Assembly (NCBI RefSeq): GCF_043290135.1
Contig: NC_134702.1
Span: 75,894,417 to 75,958,416, forward strand
Direction of reading: 5' to 3'
DNA length: 64,000 nucleotides
Source: Rhipicephalus microplus
Taxonomy: Eukaryota; Arthropoda; Arachnida; Ixodida; Ixodidae
Shown here: piece after piece, positions 19,943-30,735 of the stretch
How the letters are laid out: every line of letters begins with the position of its first letter
Numbering within the stretch: position 1 is the stretch's first letter
The notes under the pieces: generated by a model
Told to the model about the DNA's origin: nothing
What the model saw: the letters and a program-made list of their open reading frames with translations, nothing else
Databases searched by the model: none
Position numbers and translations under genes: made by a program

Positions 19943-22900
19943 AATTCGGAAGTCCCCAGGATCCAATACGGCCACTCCCATCCAAATCACCCAGTGGAAT
20001 TGTCATGGCTTTAAGGCTCACACTAAGCGGGCCAACCTCCGGCTTTTTCTCGCAGCATTTCTAAACCTTCCAGCTGTGGTAGCCCTCCAGGAGCCAGGAA
20101 ATGCTGCAACACTCACAAACTATACTACGTTTCAGCAGGACCCTTTATCTTGTATCTGCGTGCACAAAAAGTATACGGCCAACCTAGTTGATCTCGACCT
20201 TAAGCCAGCATTCTCGTACGTGATGGTGACACTCCTTCCGCTGCGTAAACAGGACCCGCCACTGCACGTGCTAAACATCTATTGCTCACCAAAACTAAGC
20301 AACATTACATTCGAAGACCATTCTAGCCGCGCCTTAAAGGCTGCAGGCAGAGACCCTCTAGTGATCCTGGGTGATTTTAATGCCCCCAGCACACTTTGGA
20401 GGTATGCACGTGAAGAGAAACGTGGACGTAAGATGGCGGAACTTATGTCCACGCTGGGTCTACCTCTTCACACCGACCCTGCCTACCCAACTCGCGTGGG
20501 TAACTCCGTGACCCGGGACACATGTCCGGACCTTACCCTCACAAAAAACATCCAGTACGCGGATTGGGTCAACATTGAGGAGACCCTTGGCAGTGACCAC
20601 TGCATACTCAACACCACCATTCGCACCTATCCTTTGGCAAGACCCTACGGAGAGGCAAAATCACCCGATTACACGAAGTTTCGGCAAATATATGCCAAAG
20701 TGACACCCATTGAGGAGCAAGAATACCATGTTTGGTCCCAGCAACTGGTTTCTTCATTACGTTCCACAGAAACACAAATTAAACTCTCTGAGGCGACTCC
20801 GGCGGTGGATAACCACCTCCTTCACCTTTGGGAGGCCCGGCGCAGCCTCGTCCGTCGATGGCGCCGTCAGAAACACAAGCGAAAGCTCAAAATTCGCATC
20901 GCTGAGCTCACCCAGCGAGCAGCAGAGTACGCGGCCCAGCTTGCTGACTCTAACTGGGTGGACCGTTGCAACACGGCCGCTCGACAAATGTCCAGCCGGA
21001 GTACCTGGCGCCTCTTCCGCGCCTTGATTGATCCGACCAGAACTCGAACAGAGACACAAAAGCATCTGCAACGAGCATTTCACAGCTTCGACGGAGACAC
21101 AGCCAAATTGGCATGTAAACTCCAAGACCCATATATATGCACACAGCAGGACTCCCGAAAGCCGGCGTACTCGTATGCAGGTACCGAGAACGCGGAGATG
21201 GATCAACTGTTCCAGTTACACGACCTGAAGGCAGCCCTAGCAAAAATGAGGCGAGGAACGGTGCCGGCAAGAGATAAAATTACCGTAAAATTACTTGCCA
21301 ATCTTCCTGACTCGGCCTACACCATGCTCCTTGCCTACATCAATTCCATTTGGATGGGGAAAACAAGCCTACCAATTGAGTGGAAGACCGACCTGGTCAC
21401 CTTCATACCCAAAGCGGGCAAAGCCATTAACACGGACAACCTCGGCCCCATCTCCCTTACTTCTTGTGTGGGAAAATTAATGGAGACGATGGTGCGCGAC
21501 AGGTTGTCCGCGTTTCTCGAGACCAAAAATGCATTTGCAGACACCATGTTCGGGTTCCGCCCACACCAGCTCAGGATGTCTTGCTTCAGCTCGACCTTGA
21601 GATCCTCGATCCAGTCGAATACTCCCTGAATGACAAAGTTGTGCTCGCTTTGGATTTGAAGGGGGCCTTTAATAACGTGACCCACGAAATTATTCTAACA
21701 GGTGGATTCCGGCCAAAACACTTTCAACTATATTAAACAATTCCTCACTGACCGAAAATCATACATTCGGATTCAGGACATTGAACACGGCCCTTATTGA
21801 TTAGGCACGAGAGGGACTCCGCAGGGAGCGGTCCTCTCACCCCTCCTATTCAATGTGGCAATGATGAGACTCCCCACTCAGCTGGCGAAAGTCGAAGGCA
21901 TACAGCATGCGCTGTATGCCAACATCACCATATGGGCGTTACACGGCTCGGCAGGAGACATGGAGGCAAGCCTGCAGCAAGCGGCGGACATCGTGGATGA
22001 CTATGCCCGTCGCTGCGGCCTTCAGTGCTCCCCGCCCAAATCGGAATTCGTGCATATACGCCCATCACCAAATTGCACCACAAAAATCGACCTCTCCCTT
22101 CACAGCGGACCCATACCCGAACGCGATGAGATTAGAGTACTGGAGCTTTTTATACACAAAAATCGCAGAGCAGACACAACATTGGCCAAATTACGTAAGG
22201 TGGAGGACCAGGTGGGCCGGATGGTCCGCCGAGTTTCCAACAAGCGCGGGGGCTTACGATGCAAAGATGCCTTGTGGCTAGCGCATGCATTCGTAACCAG
22301 CCGAGTCCTGTACTCGGCTCCATACCTCCACCTACGCAAATCCGAAGAGAATGCACTCGAAGTCATTCTCCGCAAAATCTACAAGCGCGCCCTCGACCTT
22401 TCTGTCAGCACCTCTAACCAGTGCCTTTTGGGCTTGGGAATGGTGAACCCCTTCAAGGAGCTGAGAGAGGCGCACTTGACAAACCAATATACTAGACTCT
22501 CTAAAACATCGTCGGGTCGCTGCCTCCTTGCCCGGCTACACATCAATCATTCAATACACACGGAAGAGCGCGTACGGATTCCAGAAGTTTGGCGATACTT
22601 CTTACACGTGCGCCCTCTTCCGGCTAACATGACCCGAGACGACTACAGTGGCCGACGCCTCGCACGGCCGGAAGCCTTGGCTCGACAGTACAACCACAAA
22701 TTCGGAGCAGTCTACGTGGACGCATCCAGCCCGCACCACGGTGGTTGGTACACGGCTGTGGTCGTCCACCAAAACACCGTTGTAAACGGACTCACATTCT
22801 GTGCACATAACATTACGCACGTGGAGGAGATCGCCATCGCACTAGCCGCCGCAGATCAGGACTCGAGGGTCATCATCACCGACTCAAGGGGTGTCTGTCG

Positions 22901-23477
22901 CAATATTGAACAGGGATACATTCCATACCTTGCTTATAAACTTTTGCAGAACAGCAGCTACCTAGGTGCCCCCGCGCACCGAACGATCATACGGGTTCCG
23001 GCTCACACGGGCCTCGATGGTAATGAGACGGCCGATGCCGCCGCCCGCGCGCTCACTCTCCGGGCACCATCCTCGTCCCCTACCGATCCGGAACTCGAAC
23101 CCAATCCCACCTACACCTTTAAGGAGGTCACACAATTTTATCAATCCGGCCATAACGTCTATCCGAAACCCTGTAAGGGCCTCACGAAGGCGGAGGAGCG
23201 AATCCTCCTTTGCCTTTATACCAAAACTTCATTGTGCCCGGCAATCATAAAACACTTTGACCCCGCTTGCATGGGGAAATGCCCGCATTGTGAGGAAAAT
23301 TCCTCTGACATTTTCCACATGGTGTGGGCATGCCGAAAAACCCCAAACCTTACCCCACTACCCAACCCTTCGCGGGAGGACTGGGAGGCAGCCCTGCTCG
23401 GCTGCTCTGACCTGACGGCCCAACGGGCCTTGGTCGAGTGGGCCCGGGCCGCGGCCAACGCCAATGGGCTCCCGTAA
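19926..23477 (+). pseudogene. LINE-D ORF2: endonuclease / RT / RNase H (broken)
   Basis: Endonuclease: ITQWNCHGF (~19985), ALQEPG, LGDFNAPS (~20370), CPDLTL, GSDHCIL (~20590); this part is open and well preserved. RT: PARDKITVKLLA (~21265), LGPISLTSCVGK (~21440), then a frameshift near 21575; LALDLKGAFNNV in the second frame (~21650), then back to the first frame with TRGTPQGAVLSPLLFN (~21815) after a TGA at ~21798. The catalytic box is YANI (21915-21926) instead of YADDI: one codon missing and Asp to Asn, so RT would be dead. RNase H keeps its acidic residues: YVDASS, EEIAIA, TDSRG, HTGLDGNETADAAA (22700-23050). Zinc motif CPHCEENSSDIFHMVWAC (~23282). Confidence 0.88.
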
Positions 23478-23574
23478 GAGGGAGCCCACGTAGTGTTTGT
23501 ACGGGGCGGCCCCTTAAGCACCGTTCTCACCCTCCAGGTAAATAACATCTGTAAATAAATGTTTTTCAGCAACA

Positions 23575-23586
23575 GCATGACATCGA
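23575..23586 (+). repeat. Target-site duplication of LINE-D, right copy
   Basis: GCATGACATCGA, identical to 17909-17920. Confidence 0.92.
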
Positions 23587-23652
23587 CGCGGAGGTTGACG
23601 CCGGCGGCAAAATCCTGCTGAGGATGTCCACATGATTGCTCTCGCAATAAAA
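23587..23652 (+). mobile_element. tRNA-derived SINE, 3' part
   Basis: Continuation of the SINE at 17761-17920. GTTGACGCCGGCGGCAAAATCC and the end CTCGCAATAAAAG match the end of the uninterrupted copy at 630-850 (read on the minus strand). Confidence 0.7.
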
Positions 23653-23685
23653 GCTCACATCGGCTGCGTTGACCCGACAACCTGA

Positions 23686-23737
23686 GGAATCAAACCCATG
23701 CATTCTGCGTGGCAACCACGTATTCTACCACAAAGTC
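23686..23737 (-). mobile_element. tRNA-Gly-like SINE head
   Basis: Minus strand: a TGGTAGAATACGTGG A-box/D-arm, GTTGCCACGCAGAATGC in the anticodon-arm position, and a GGGTTTGATTCC B box. The layout is like tRNA-Gly(GCC) but the stems are imperfect, so it is a SINE head or tRNA relic, not a working tRNA. Related copies are at 31161-31219 (+) and 31659-31710 (-). Confidence 0.55.
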
Positions 23738-24380
23738 ACACGATATCTCGCAACTGCTTTACAAATAGACTGCATTGTTTTTTTAAGCGTCAATTGGTGA
23801 TGGGGTGATGGCTATCCAGTTTTATAAACATTACAATTGTACTCCTACGGTACAGCCCCCACGTCACGTCAAGTTCAGCCGTAGTAAATGGCACTGTACT
23901 GAAAGTGAGTGAAAATGTATCATTATACCGTTTGCTTAGGTATCGCACTTCTTTTACAGGACGACAGGGACAAAGAGACATGACACTGTGGTCTCTGTAA
24001 AAAAGTGCGATATTTGACCTGGCGGTACACTAATCAGTCGCCTACCAGCCCAGCACTCCACCTTATGAACAATTTATATCAACCAAGGAACGGCAAGGAT
24101 AGACATTTGTAATTTTATTTAGACTGCGTTAATAAAAATCTGTGCAACTCCAGGAAGTAAATGATTGCGAGTGGGTGAAGTCCTATATTCTCGGTTCCGA
24201 AATGTCTACGTTGAAGTTGCCGAATAGTATAAAGGACGCACTGATAAACGGATGGACCCACTCATGAACGCATGGGCAGATGGATGGATTCGTCGCCGGA
24301 TAGACAGATGGCGCGGGTGATCATGCATTTTCTGTTGTATAGTTGGTTACACAAGTCAATTGTTTACAAATGTTTTCGTT
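23738..24380. other. No recognised feature
   Basis: AT-rich DNA. GATGGATGG-type repeats near 24250-24310 are weak. No motif or convincing ORF. Confidence 0.5.

Positions 24381-24417
<37 letters not shown>
24381..24417. repeat. (GTT)n trinucleotide microsatellite
   Basis: About 12 copies of TTG/GTT, interrupted only at the ends. The poly-Gln, poly-Val and poly-Thr frames here come from it. Confidence 0.95.
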
Positions 24418-24429
24418 GCAGGCCTTTGG

Positions 24430-24620
24430 TTTAGGTTTTGTAAGGCATGATCGATGCCAACTAGTTCGGCCGTAAGGAGTTTCGGCCTTATAGAAACTGG
24501 CATCGGCAGCATTCACATAGCGACCGCCTAGAACGAAAATTCGGCCGATCCCATGTACCTTGGGAATCGATGTTATGCAAAGCATGCGAGGGAAGGAGAC
24601 TTCGTTGCATTTTTTAGGAT
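24430..24620 (+). repeat. Relic related to the leader of the composite 147-bp repeat
   Basis: GGCCGATCCCATGTACCTTG and GGAATCGATGTTATGCAAAGCA (24541-24585) match the leader segments at ~39418-39458 and ~46335-46380. No 147-bp monomers follow, so only the leader is here. Confidence 0.5.
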
Positions 24621-25259
24621 CCAAGCTCCTTAGGTTGTGCGTCGCTTCCTCCTCTCTAGTCGTAGTAGTAGTATGCAGCCACCTCTAGTTTATGAGTTCC
24701 TCAATAAATGACATTGTGTTTATATGTTCCTGGGAATAATATAACTACATGGCGATAGTGGTGTTCACAGCATATGCACCACGGATGATGAGAGGAGAGG
24801 TCATGCCCATCCAGCGCACTGCGGGAAAAGTGTGGAGGAAATGTAGTCATATAAACACAATGCCATTTATTCTGCTGGGCACAATGGTGGCGTTGCTATG
24901 GTTGCGTATTGTGCAGTTGGTCTAGGAGGCAGCAGCGGTGGCAAGATGGCGGCACGTGCGCCTCCGCAGTTCTTGTACTGGCACGTGGCGGAGAATATCC
25001 GTGCTTCTTGCCACGTTACTGGCTACAGAGTGCTCTCCCAGCAGTTATTGAACTAGCCGCAACGTTCACGAAACATGTTGCTTGCCATGGGGCCCAGGGT
25101 ATATTACGAGCACGTATATCCATGTGCCGTGTAGCGGATGAAGTAAATAAAGTCCTCAGCGAAATTTCCTTTGGGCACCATGACAAAACGAAAAGCCGAT
25201 GTACTCAATGCAGGTCAGTGCAGTGTTGTGCAGTGGTTGTGCTTGTGAAAACAGACTAA
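24621..25259. other. No recognised gene
   Basis: Mixed sequence. ATGs in favourable context occur (AAGATGGCGG at ~24943; CACCATGACA at ~25177), but neither leads into a recognisable protein. Confidence 0.45.
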
Positions 25260-25388
25260 GCCCCACCACGGTGGTCTAGTGGCTAAGGTACTCGGCTGCT
25301 GACCCACAGGTCGCGGGATTGCAGCCCGGCTGTGGCGACTGCATTTCTGGTGGAGGCGGGAATGTTGTATGCCCGTGTGCTCAGATTT
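25260..25388 (+). mobile_element. Ruka-type tRNA-derived SINE, 5' half
   Basis: Starts GCCCCACCACGGTGGTCTAG (A box GGTGGTCTAGTGG), then CTCGGCTGCTGACCCACAGG, B box GCGGGATTGCAGCCC, and the body to GTGCTCAGATTT. This matches what I know of the ixodid tick SINE Ruka. The rest of the element does not follow. Ruka 3' sequence resumes beyond LINE-F at 29056, so LINE-F may have split it. Confidence 0.8.
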
Positions 25389-25529
25389 CAAATCATCACC
25401 AAACCATCACCACGCGGTAAAAATGCGAACCGTACAGAAACAGAAATTCTAGTGTGTGTACAAAAACCTAGATGGCGCTGCAAGTCCATACGCACCATGT
25501 TTTTTTTGGGGGGGGCAAGCGAGCCCTTC

Positions 25530-26364
25530 GGGGTGCAGGATAGCTAGTGACGAGGAAAACAACCAGGGAGACTCTTCGACAGGTGGTATGGACAGATACG
25601 ATTCCAAAGTGGCGCCAATATCTAAGATACGTAGAGTCCGGGGCATAAATAGACGTAGCCACGAGCGCCGAGCCAATTCAGACATAGGGTATATTAACAT
25701 GCAGGGTGGTAGGAACAGGCTGAAGTGGGAAGAGATAGAAGAACAGCTAAGGGAAGAGAGGCCGATGGTATACGGTTTTGTAGAAACACATCTCAGGGAC
25801 ATGGAACAACCTCCGAACAATCCGGACTACGCGTGGGAGTATTGTAATGGAACAGAAGGCAGCAGAAAGGGGGGTGGTATTGGGGCGATCATTCATAAAA
25901 GTACAGACTGGCAAAGGGTCAAGCAGGAGTGCAAGGAACATTTATGGCTAAAAGGGAAAGTGGCAGGTCAAATGACACTCCTGGGTTTCGTGTACTTGTG
26001 GACGGGAGCAAAGGCCAGAGAGGAAAACCAGGCAATGGTAGAGTGTATATCAAAGGACATTCAGGAGTTAGGAAGAGAGTGCGAGATAATTATACTAGGA
26101 GACATGAATGCGCACATAGAAGATATAGATGGGTATACCGACCCGACAAGCAAAATGATCATGGATATGTGTGAAAGGCTTCATTTGATCATTTGCAACA
26201 GTACCGAGAAGTGTGAAGGGCAAATAACATGGGAGGTAGGAAGGCTTCAGTCGACGATAGATTATGCACTGATGTCACATAGGATGTATGATAAGCTCAG
26301 GGAAATGCACATAGATGAAGGTGGCTCCAGAAGTCTGGGTAGCGATCAAAACGTATCAAGCTAA
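25530..26364 (+). pseudogene. LINE-F endonuclease part
   Basis: AP-type endonuclease that would nick the target DNA. Motifs: IGYINMQGGRNRLKWEEIE (~25688), VYGFVETHL (~25765), GGGIGAIIH (~25872), IILGDMNAHIED (~26090), LQSTIDYALMS (~26248) and SLGSDQNV (~26335). The last motif normally reads SDH; here the catalytic His is Gln, and the frame then ends at a TAA (26362) because of a 1-nt frameshift. Reading on in the next frame leads directly into the RT part, so this is one broken ORF. Confidence 0.8.
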
Positions 26365-28895
26365 GTTTTGGAAGAGCAGTGAAAGTGGGAAGGAGACAAG
26401 ATGAGCAACTACAGGAAAATTTTTATCCAGAAAGGCAAATTGAAATAGCCACTAAACAAATTGAGAAAGTAATCACGGAGGATAATAAGACAGTGTAAAC
26501 ATACACGAATCTAATTAGACTCTTTGAGCTAGAGCTTGCTAAGACGCGTGACAAGTCATCCCGGAAAAGAAGACACAAACCCAAAAGTTGGTTGGATGAG
26601 GAAGTTAAGAGAGCCATAGCAAAACGTCAGGAAGCCTCTAGGGAACACAGACATGCTAAGCAGCGGGGTGTACCGACAGATGATGTGGAAAGAAAATGGG
26701 CAACCTTTCTAAGCTGTAGAAGGGATGCATCCCTTCTGATTAATGAAAAGATTAGAAGGAAGGGAGCTCAGTGGCTGGCAGAAGTAAATAAAAAAGATAG
26801 AAAGGCAGCTGCGAAATTTTGGAACCATCTAAACTCCCTAAGAAATGATACGAGCCTAGAGCAGAACTTTATAACTACAGCCCAAGGTGCTAGGCTAGAA
26901 GGGGACGAAGCTATTGAATATATAAGAACAAGGGTGACAGAAAAATTTCAACAAAGAAGTACTTTATGCACCACAATAGACAAAGACGAATCAAGTGGTG
27001 CAATGGCTCCATTTTCACAACAAGAGTGGGAAAGGGCTGAGAAAAGGGTTCCTAGTAGTACATCAACAGGCCCAGATGGCATTCCAATTAGGCTGATAAA
27101 AACATTAGGTCCGAAGTCTAAGCAGGCTTTGAGAGAGGCAGTGAGTACAATAATAATCGATGGCGAAGTTCCCGATGGATGGAAACTTAGCAGGATGAGC
27201 ATGATCTATAAAGGAAAGGGGGACAAAGCTGACATAAACAACTACCGTCCTATAACAGTGACATCAGTGGTCTACAGGCTGGCGATGCAGATTATAAAGG
27301 AAAGACTGCAGGCGTGGATAGAGGATGAGGGGGTGCTGGGGGAACTGCAGAATGGGTTTCGGAAACACAGGAGGTTGGAAGACAATCTGTTCTCACTGAC
27401 GCAGTGCATCGAAATAGCAGAAAAAGAACACAGGCCCCTGTGGCTAGCATTTTTGGATATCAAGGGAGCGTACGATAGCGTGGTTCAAGAGGAATTGTGG
27501 GGAATACTGGACACACTAGGCGTGGAACATGAAGTCACTAATCTTTTAAAGGGTGTCTATAAAGGTAACAAGGTAGTTATAAAGTGGGAAAAACAGGTAT
27601 CCAAGCCTGCAGAGGTAAAACGGGGGCTTAGGCAGGGGTGCCCCCTGTCACCCTTATTATTCATGATGTACCTACAAGGATTAGAGGCAAAATTAGAGGG
27701 AAGTGGACTGGGCTTCAACCTCTCTTTAGTCAAACAAGGAAAACTTATTGATCAGGCACTACCAGCAATAATGTACGCAGATGATATAGTGCTAATGGCC
27801 AACAACAAGGAAGATTTGCAGAGACTGATGGACATCTGCGGTAATGAGGGAGATAGGTTAGATTTTAGATTCAGTAGGGAAAAATCAGCAGTCATGATTT
27901 TCAATGACAACGAAGGTAGTGAGCTTAGAATACAGGAGGTCACGCTAGAGATAACAGATAAATACAAATATCTGGGCGTATGGATAAGCAATGGGACCGA
28001 GTATCTGAGGGAACACGAAATATACGTGACGACTAAAGGTAACAGGAATGCAGCAGTCATGAAAAATAGGGCACTGTGGAATTACAATAGGTATGATGTT
28101 GTGAGAGGAATATGGAAAGGGGTCATGGTTCCTGGGCTGACGTTCAGCAATGCGGTCTTGTGCATGAGATCAGAAGTTCAAGCAAGATTAGAAATTAAGC
28201 AACGTGGAATAGGTAGGCTTGCTTTAGGAGCTCACGGGAATACACCAAATCAGGGAGTACAAGGTGATATGGGATGGACATCATTTGAGGGCAGGGAAGC
28301 TAGCAGCAAGATAAAATTTGAGAAGCGATTGAGAGAAATGGGGGAAGAGCGTTGGGCTAGGAAGGTTTTCAGCTACTTGTACATAAAGAATGTCGATACA
28401 AAATGGAGGAAGCGAACCAGGAAGTTGACTGGTAAATACTTAGAAAACAGCAGGTGGCCAAACCAAAAAGAACTATCGGTTAAGAAAAAAGTGAAGGAAA
28501 CGGAGACTGACATGTGGAGAATGGGCATGATTAAGAAGTCCGCACTAGAGATCTATCGAACTTTTAAGCAGGAAATTGCCAAGGAAAGGATCTATGATAA
28601 TACTCGGGGTAGTTCTCTACTGTTTGAGGCCAGGACGGGAGTACTGCGAACCAAGACATATCGGGCCAAATACGAAGGGGTCGACACAGTATGCAGTGTG
28701 TGTGGAGAGGAAGAAGAAACTGCCGAACACTTGATAATGTTCTGTAAAGGGCTTCACCCTATAGTTCAGGATGATGGCGCAGAGTTTTTCAAAGCACTGG
28801 GATTTAGGGACAGCGAGGGCAAAATAGACTTTAAGCGGGTAGACTTAACTAGAAGGAGGTTATCTGATTGGTGGCTAAAGTCAAGGCACGAGTGA
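26365..28895 (+). pseudogene. LINE-F reverse transcriptase and C-terminal part
   Basis: After the frameshift near 26350 the frame has one TAA (26496-26498) and is then open for 767 codons (26592-28895). RT motifs: TSTGPDGIPIRLIKTLG (~27065), NNYRPITVTSVVYRL (~27238), WLAFLDIKGAYDSV (~27440), KRGLRQGCPLSPLLF (~27618) and IMYADDIVLMAN with an intact YADD at 27774-27785. KYKYLGVWIS follows (~27965). Near the C terminus is a Cys/His motif, CSVCGEEEETAEHLIMFC (~28692-28745). This is the best-preserved RT in the window. It would need only the upstream lesions reversed to be one ORF, which suggests recent loss. Confidence 0.85.
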
Positions 28896-29055
28896 AAATT
28901 AAACCCTTCACTGCGAAGTACGAATCCTGAACTTCATTATTTAAAGGAAAAAAAAGATAAATGTAATGGTTAGTTCACTAAGTATTACGGCTAGGTGGCG
29001 TTAGCCGCCGCCCGATCTAAAGGGTACAGCCACATCCATCCATCCATCCATCCAT

Positions 29056-29241
29056 CCACCACAACGGCGTCTGTAATAATCAAATGATGGTTTAGGGATG
29101 ATAAATTCCACATATCAATGAAAACAGACTGAAAATTTATGCTGAGGATTATGCTGAGAAGGTCATGTGCAGGTATGTAATTTTGTGTTCGATGTCTGTA
29201 CTGTAACAGCTGATTGTGCGCATTAAAACACTTTTTGTCTT
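29056..29241 (+). repeat. 186-bp direct repeat, copy 1
   Basis: Matches 29701-29886 at a constant offset of 645 bp with about six or seven differences. It begins with Ruka 3' sequence (ACGGCGTCTGTAATAATCAA) exactly where the (CATC)n tail of LINE-F ends, and continues into non-SINE sequence ending ACACTTTTTGTCTT. Confidence 0.9.
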
Positions 29242-29600
29242 TTCTTTTTGTCGCGCGTGTGGTGGGGCTGACGAGACCATCGCACACATCGTTACTGAGT
29301 GCCCGCAACTGAGCCCATCCAGTTCGAAGACAGATCTCGCTGCCGCACTGGGTTTCGTGGACACATGTGATGTGGTGGACTACGCCGCAGTGAGGCGCAG
29401 CAAAACTCGCCTAGAACAATGGAGGAAAATAACTCTCCAGGGACTTCGGGAGGGTTCTTAACTCGGCAACCCGCCCAGTCTGTATTTTGTTTTCTTATTT
29501 TCTTTCTTTTTTTTACTATTGGCTAGGGTGCCAAAGTGTGCCTGTCCGTTACAAAGGGAATGGCCGCATTACCATGATCATCATCATCACGGTGTTTGTT
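29242..29600 (+). pseudogene. LINE-G: 3' end of a 5'-truncated LINE
   Basis: The frame 29216-29461 contains CRACGGADETIAHIVTECPQ, a LINE C-terminal CX2C...H...C motif, then RSKTRLEQWRKITLQ and a stop. A T-rich 3' UTR follows, ending near 29570-29590 in CATGATCATCATCATC. Only the last ~80 codons are present. It lies between the two copies of the 186-bp repeat. Confidence 0.65.
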
Positions 29601-29664
29601 GAAAAATAGCGGCGTGAAATTGTCGTTCACCGGTGAACGATGCCTAGTGGCGTGGTAAGGAAAG

Positions 29665-29766
29665 AGTTAAAGAACCCCAGGTGGTCGAAATTTCCGCAGC
29701 CCTCCACTACGGCGTCTGTCATAATCAAATGATGGTTTCGGGATGATAAATTTCACATATCAATGA
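29665..29766 (+). mobile_element. Ruka-type SINE, 3' half
   Basis: GTTAAAGAACCCCAGGTGG, TCGAAATTTCCGCAGCCC and TCCACTACGGCGTCTGTCAT are the usual Ruka 3' body. The tRNA-like head is absent. It runs without a break into repeat copy 2. Confidence 0.8.
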
Positions 29767-29886
29767 AAACAGACTGAAAATTTATGCTGAGGATTATGCT
29801 GAGGAGGTCATGTGCAGGTATGTAATTTTGTGTTCGATGTCTGTACTGTAACAGCTGATTGTGCGCATTAAAACACTTTTTGTCTT
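29701..29886 (+). repeat. 186-bp direct repeat, copy 2
   Basis: See copy 1 at 29056-29241. Here the Ruka sequence upstream is continuous. Confidence 0.9.
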
Positions 29887-29974
29887 CCCTTGCTATGCTC
29901 ACCCCTTCAGTAATAGAACTACCACGTTCGAGTATCACTTCACCGTGCACAAGGTCACTATGGTTACACAATGC

Positions 29975-30166
29975 TTACGGCGGTGAGCTTTTACGTTGAA
30001 CATGGACACGGTGATCGGGTGCCATGTCCTCTTGCGTGAACGACGGAATGCAAACATCACAGGCGGCCCACGGCCGATCATACATATTGTTTGTACAGTG
30101 CGTGAATATAAAGGTCGTGAAAACATTGGCACCACACTCGCCACAGTCAGGGCATCTAGCATGCAT
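29975..30166 (-). pseudogene. Possible C2H2 zinc-finger relic
   Basis: A short minus-strand frame reads CPDCGECGANVF, then CDVCIPSFTQEDMAPDHRVH (CX2C-X12-H-X2-H). The second segment looks like a C2H2 finger (usual C-X2-C-X12-H-X3-H) missing one residue between the histidines. DNA-binding fingers of this type occur in transcription factors. The frame is short (64 codons) and other frames are also open, so this could be coincidence. Confidence 0.3.
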
Positions 30167-30339
30167 TCTCTTGTACTTGCTTCCTTCTCTTTGGCTTCAC
30201 ATTCGGATGTAAACAAGAAAAGAGAATTTGGCCGGTCAATATGTCCTACTTCCGGCTTCACCATGGCTTCAAAATGAGTGACGCCAGGGCCTCTCATAAG
30301 TTGTTTCCTTCCTCCATGATACCGATGAGGGAACGATGA

Positions 30340-30735
30340 GGAGTGGGGTGCAGCTTTCGTTCATCCATCTGTCCGTCCGTGCATCTATTCGTCCCGTGCG
30401 TTCGCCCATTCATCTATCGGTCCGAGCATCCGTTCATCCGTCTGTAAGTCAGTGCATGCGTCCGTCCTTCTGTCGTTTCGTTCATGCTTCCCTCCATCCA
30501 CCTGCCCATTATGCCGTGCGTTCATTCATCCATCGGTCCATCTGTGTGTCCGTCCATGCTTCCGTCTGTCCACCCATCTGTCCGTCCATCTGTCTGTCCA
30601 CCCATGCTTTCATCCAACTGCACATCTATCCGTCCGTCCGTGAGTACGTACGTTTGCCCGTCCATCCGTGCTTCATTCCATCCGTCTGTTCGTCCGTGCG
30701 TCCATTCATACGTCCGTCAGTATGCCCATGCGTCC
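30340..30735. repeat. Degenerate (CCGT/CCAT)n tract
   Basis: About 400 bp of imperfect TCCG, TCCA and TCTG tetranucleotides. The Ser/Pro/His/Val-rich frames here are translations of this repeat. Confidence 0.85.

Larger units (their letters stand above)
17921..23574 (+). mobile_element. LINE-D: full-length two-ORF LINE inserted in a SINE
   Basis: A 5.65-kb non-LTR element that begins GGGGAGGCGC directly after the left target duplication and ends TAAATAAATGTTTTTCAGCAACA just before the right one. Layout: ORF1 (17943-19942), a 17-nt overlap, ORF2 (19926-23477), 3' UTR. It has endonuclease, RT, RNase H and a terminal zinc motif. It shares the GGGG start and the ORF overlap with LINE-C, but has a different 3' end and divergent proteins. 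Frameshifts and stops make it inactive. The host SINE resumes at 23587. Confidence 0.9.
25389..29058 (+). mobile_element. LINE-F: nearly open LINE, APE endonuclease + RT, (CATC)n tail
   Basis: Non-LTR element with one long ORF carrying endonuclease, RT and a C-terminal zinc motif, and no RNase H. The 5' boundary is uncertain: either directly after the Ruka half (25389) or at the poly-G run near 25507. It ends in (CATC)n at 29034-29058. I cannot assign the clade with confidence; the lack of RNase H and the single ORF separate it from LINE-C, -D and -H. Confidence 0.8.

Noticed and set aside
24943..25215. Possible first exons (AAGATGGCGG at ~24943; CACCATGACAAAACG followed by CAG/GTCAGT at ~25213)
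   Set aside because: Only tens of codons, no recognisable protein, and no acceptor or downstream exon could be matched.
29056..29886. 186-bp repeats as a target-site duplication of LINE-G
   Set aside because: Copy 2 is preceded by continuous Ruka sequence rather than by the LINE-G tail, and the length is far beyond usual target duplications.
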